The translations under genes and the position numbers were made by a program. From assembly GCF_020010925.1 (NCBI RefSeq), contig NZ_JAGJBZ010000002.1, positions 1,798,001 through 1,862,000 on the forward strand: a stretch of 64,000 bases of DNA. The letters run 5' to 3'. The notes beneath the pieces are model-generated. The model saw nothing but the letters and a program-made list of their open reading frames with translations. It had not been told where the DNA came from and searched no databases. Positions 61,893-64,000 of the stretch are shown one piece after another; positions within the stretch are counted from its first letter, which is position 1, and each line of letters begins with the position of its first letter. The stretch comes from Streptomyces griseiscabiei. Lineage in GTDB: Bacteria; Actinomycetota; Actinomycetes; Streptomycetales; Streptomycetaceae.

Positions 61893-62099
61893 GCGGAGGG
61901 CTCACCCCACGCGGCGGGGCCGGGAGGCGGGTGCCTGTCGGCCCCGCCGCGGTCGTGCGGGTGGGTGCCCGGCCGCCGCGGGGAGATCCCCGGACGTTCC
62001 GGTGATCCGGCGGCCGACCGGTTTGGGCGTCCTGCCCAGGGGGACGCGGAAGGCCCGTACGTTCACCGACCGTATGCGCGACCCCGCCGGAGGCGAACC

Positions 62100-63569
62100 G
62101 TGAGTCGACCCCGCATCGTGATCGTCGGTGCCGGCTTCGCCGGCTACCGGACGGCCCGCACCCTCGCGCGGCTGACCCGGGGCAAGGCCGACATCACCCT
62201 GCTCAACCCGACCGACTACTTCCTGTATCTGCCCCTGCTGCCCCAGGTCGCCGCCGGCATCCTGGAGCCGCGCCGGGTCACCGTCTCCCTCACCGGCACC
62301 CTGCGGCAGGTGCGGCTGGTGCTCGGCGAGGCCGACGACATCGACCTCGACGCGCGGACCGTGCGCTACACCGACCCCGAGGGCGGGGTCGGCACCCTGA
62401 CCTACGACCGGCTGGTGCTCGCCGCCGGGAGCGTCAACAAACTGCTGCCCATTCCGGGGGTCGCCGAGCACGCCCACGGCTTCCGGGGGCTGCCGGAGGC
62501 GCTGTACCTCAGGGACCACGTGACCCGGCAGGTGGAGCTGGCCGCCGGCGCCGAGGACGCCAAGAGCTGCGACGCCCGCTGCACCTTCGTGGTGGTCGGC
62601 GCCGGGTACACCGGCACCGAGGTCGCCGCGCAGGGCCAGATGCTCACCGACGCGCTGGTACGCAAACAGCCGCTGCGGGACGGCGTACGGCCGCGCTGGC
62701 TGCTGCTCGACCTCGCGGAGCGGGTCCTGCCCGAGATGGACGAGAAGCTGTCGCGGACCGCCGACAAGGTGCTGCGGCAGCGCGGCGTCGACGTACGGAC
62801 GGGGACCTCCGTGAAGGAGGCGACACCGGACGGAGTGCTGCTGAGCGACGGGGAGTTCGTCGACACCCGCACGCTGGTGTGGTGCGTGGGCGTACGGCCC
62901 GATCCGCTCGCCGAGTCGCTGGGGCTGCCGATGGAACGCGGCCGGCTGCTCGTCGAGCCCACGCTGCAGGTGCCGGGCCGGCCCGAGGTGTTCGCCTGCG
63001 GGGACGCGGCGGCCGTACCCGATCTGACCAAGCCGGGGAAGTACACCCCGATGACCGCGCAGCACGCCTGGCGGCAGGGCAAGGTGGCCGCGTACAACGT
63101 CGCCGCCTCCCTCGGCCGCGGCGAGCCCCGGCCCTACCGGCACAGCGACCTCGGTTTCGTCGTGGACCTCGGCGGGGTCAAGGCCGCCGCCAACCCCCTC
63201 GGCGTACCGCTGTCCGGCCTCGCCGCCGGTGCCGTCACCCGCGGCTACCATCTCGCCGCCATGCCCGGCAACCGCGTCCGGGTCGCCGCCGACTGGCTCC
63301 TGGACGCCGTACTGCCGCGCCAGGGAGTCCAGTTGGGCCTGGTCCGGTCCTGGGCCGTTCCCCTGGACACGGCCTCCCCCGAACTGACCAAGCGACCGGG
63401 CAGGACGAAGCCGGCGGAGGCCGCGAAGAAGGAGCCGGCGGGGACCGTGAAGAAGGAGACGACGGAGACCGCGAAAAGGACGAAGCCGGGCAGCGCGAAG
63501 CCGGGCAGGACGAAGCCGGCGAAGGCCACCCCCCAGAAGCCCGCCAAGGGTTCGGAAGGAGCGTCATGA
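62100..63569 (+). CDS. NDH-2-like NAD(P)/FAD oxidoreductase with lysine-rich tail
   Basis: 489 residues from GTG 62100, with GGAGG upstream. Two Rossmann motifs (IVIVGAGFAGYRTA at residue ~5 and FVVVGAGYTGTEVA at ~165) and FACGDAAAVPD show the two-dinucleotide fold of type II NADH dehydrogenase. Residues ~427-489 form a repeated KPA/KKE/TKPG tail with 13 lysines, resembling histone H1-like extensions. The family oxidises NADH and reduces quinones at the membrane. Its stop overlaps the transketolase start (ATGA), an uncommon pairing. Confidence 0.9.
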   Translation: MSRPRIVIVGAGFAGYRTARTLARLTRGKADITLLNPTDYFLYLPLLPQVAAGILEPRRVTVSLTGTLRQVRLVLGEADDIDLDARTVRYTDPEGGVGTLTYDRLVLAAGSVNKLLPIPGVAEHAHGFRGLPEALYLRDHVTRQVELAAGAEDAKSCDARCTFVVVGAGYTGTEVAAQGQMLTDALVRKQPLRDGVRPRWLLLDLAERVLPEMDEKLSRTADKVLRQRGVDVRTGTSVKEATPDGVLLSDGEFVDTRTLVWCVGVRPDPLAESLGLPMERGRLLVEPTLQVPGRPEVFACGDAAAVPDLTKPGKYTPMTAQHAWRQGKVAAYNVAASLGRGEPRPYRHSDLGFVVDLGGVKAAANPLGVPLSGLAAGAVTRGYHLAAMPGNRVRVAADWLLDAVLPRQGVQLGLVRSWAVPLDTASPELTKRPGRTKPAEAAKKEPAGTVKKETTETAKRTKPGSAKPGRTKPAKATPQKPAKGSEGAS

Positions 63570-64000
63570 ACAGCCGTCAACTCACCGAGCTGGCACAGCA
63601 GTTGAGGGTGGACAGTGTGCGGGCGTCGGACGCCGCGGGCTCGGGGCACCCGACGTCGTCCATGTCGGCCGCCGAGCTGATGGCGGTCCTGCTCGCGGGG
63701 CATCTGCGCTATGACTTCGAACGTCCCCAGCACCCCGGCAACGACCGCTTCGTCCTGTCCAAGGGCCATGCCTCGCCCCTGCTGTACTCGGCGTACAAGG
63801 CGGCCGGCGCGATCAGCGAGAGCGAGCTGATGACGTTCCGGAAGCTGGGCAGCCGACTCGAAGGGCACCCCACGCCCCGCAGGCTGCCCTGGGTGGAGAC
63901 GGCCACCGGCTCGCTCGGCCAGGGCCTGCCCGTCGGCGTCGGCATCGCGCTGGCCGGGAAGCGGCTGGACCGCACCGGCTACCGGGTGTGGGTGCTGTGC
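63566..64000 (+). CDS. Transketolase, N-terminal part (3' end outside window)
   Basis: ATG 63566 overlaps the previous stop by four bases and the frame stays open to the window end (145 codons). ASDAAGSGHPTSSMSAAELMAVLL (thiamine-diphosphate N-terminal motif), FVLSKGHASPLLYSAY and ATGSLGQGLPVGVGIALA are conserved transketolase blocks. It would move two-carbon units between sugar phosphates with thiamine diphosphate. The adjacent NDH-2-like gene suggests a secondary, operon-bound transketolase rather than the main pentose-phosphate enzyme. Confidence 0.92.
   Translation, partial: MNSRQLTELAQQLRVDSVRASDAAGSGHPTSSMSAAELMAVLLAGHLRYDFERPQHPGNDRFVLSKGHASPLLYSAYKAAGAISESELMTFRKLGSRLEGHPTPRRLPWVETATGSLGQGLPVGVGIALAGKRLDRTGYRVWVLC

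Overview
This window is high-GC actinobacterial DNA, most likely from a Streptomyces chromosome. The evidence is dense coding with strong G/C third-position bias, GTG starts, AGGAGG-type ribosome binding sites, F420-linked chemistry, SpoIIE-type phosphatases, psd-pssA order, an ethylmalonyl-CoA operon and a LexA box of the actinobacterial type. I saw no tRNA, rRNA, CRISPR array, insertion sequence or prophage. Both window ends cut through genes: dihydropyrimidinase at the left and a transketolase at the right.

Layout. 1-3.2 kb: end of a reductive pyrimidine-degradation cluster (dihydropyrimidinase, an F420-type LLM oxidoreductase, an NCS1 permease). 3.2-10.1 kb: single genes (DUF3558-like secreted protein, Uma2 nuclease-like protein, methyltransferase, gamma-glutamyltransferase-like hydrolase, inositol-phosphatase-family enzyme, CrtI-like FAD oxidoreductase). 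10.2-17.8 kb: an ebo-type operon (UbiA-like prenyltransferase, TIM-barrel isomerase, EboA, TatD-like EboB, EboE, EboF-like phosphodiesterase) ending in a translationally coupled cytochrome P450. No EboD-type sugar-phosphate cyclase is present. This is the best candidate here for an under-described small-molecule system.

17.9-30.9 kb: macro-domain protein, a strange secreted coiled-coil protein, a metal-sensing ArsR repressor divergent from a P1B-4 metal ATPase, alkylation repair (Ada-AlkA and Ogt), sirtuin, Ser/Thr kinase with a beta-propeller, Nudix hydrolase, ADP-ribosylglycohydrolase and glycerate kinase. Four of these act on ADP-ribose or NAD chemistry. 31-32.8 kb: a long inverted repeat, then phosphatidylethanolamine synthesis (psd-pssA). 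33-42.5 kb: the ethylmalonyl-CoA pathway (ccr, meaA, C4-C5 lyase, MaoC hydratase, acyl-CoA dehydrogenase) with a TetR regulator, a tandem 3-hydroxybutyryl-CoA dehydrogenase and a 34-bp palindrome upstream of ccr.

42.8-53.8 kb: HEAT-repeat protein, GNAT acetyltransferase, secreted tripeptidyl-aminopeptidase-like hydrolase, LexA-controlled radical SAM protein, SRPBCC protein, a 14-TM exporter fused to three Ig-like domains, a PAS-GAF-SpoIIE-HATPase regulator and a methyltransferase. 53.9-59.1 kb: a tightly coupled four-peptidase operon (M55, M20, S9, S66) that looks built for D-amino-acid or murein-derived peptides. 59.1-64 kb: small membrane proteins, GNAT, an arginase-fold protein with altered metal ligands, a VOC protein, and an NDH-2-like enzyme with a lysine-rich tail that overlaps the transketolase gene.

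All functional names rest on motifs and family resemblance read by eye; no database search was run.
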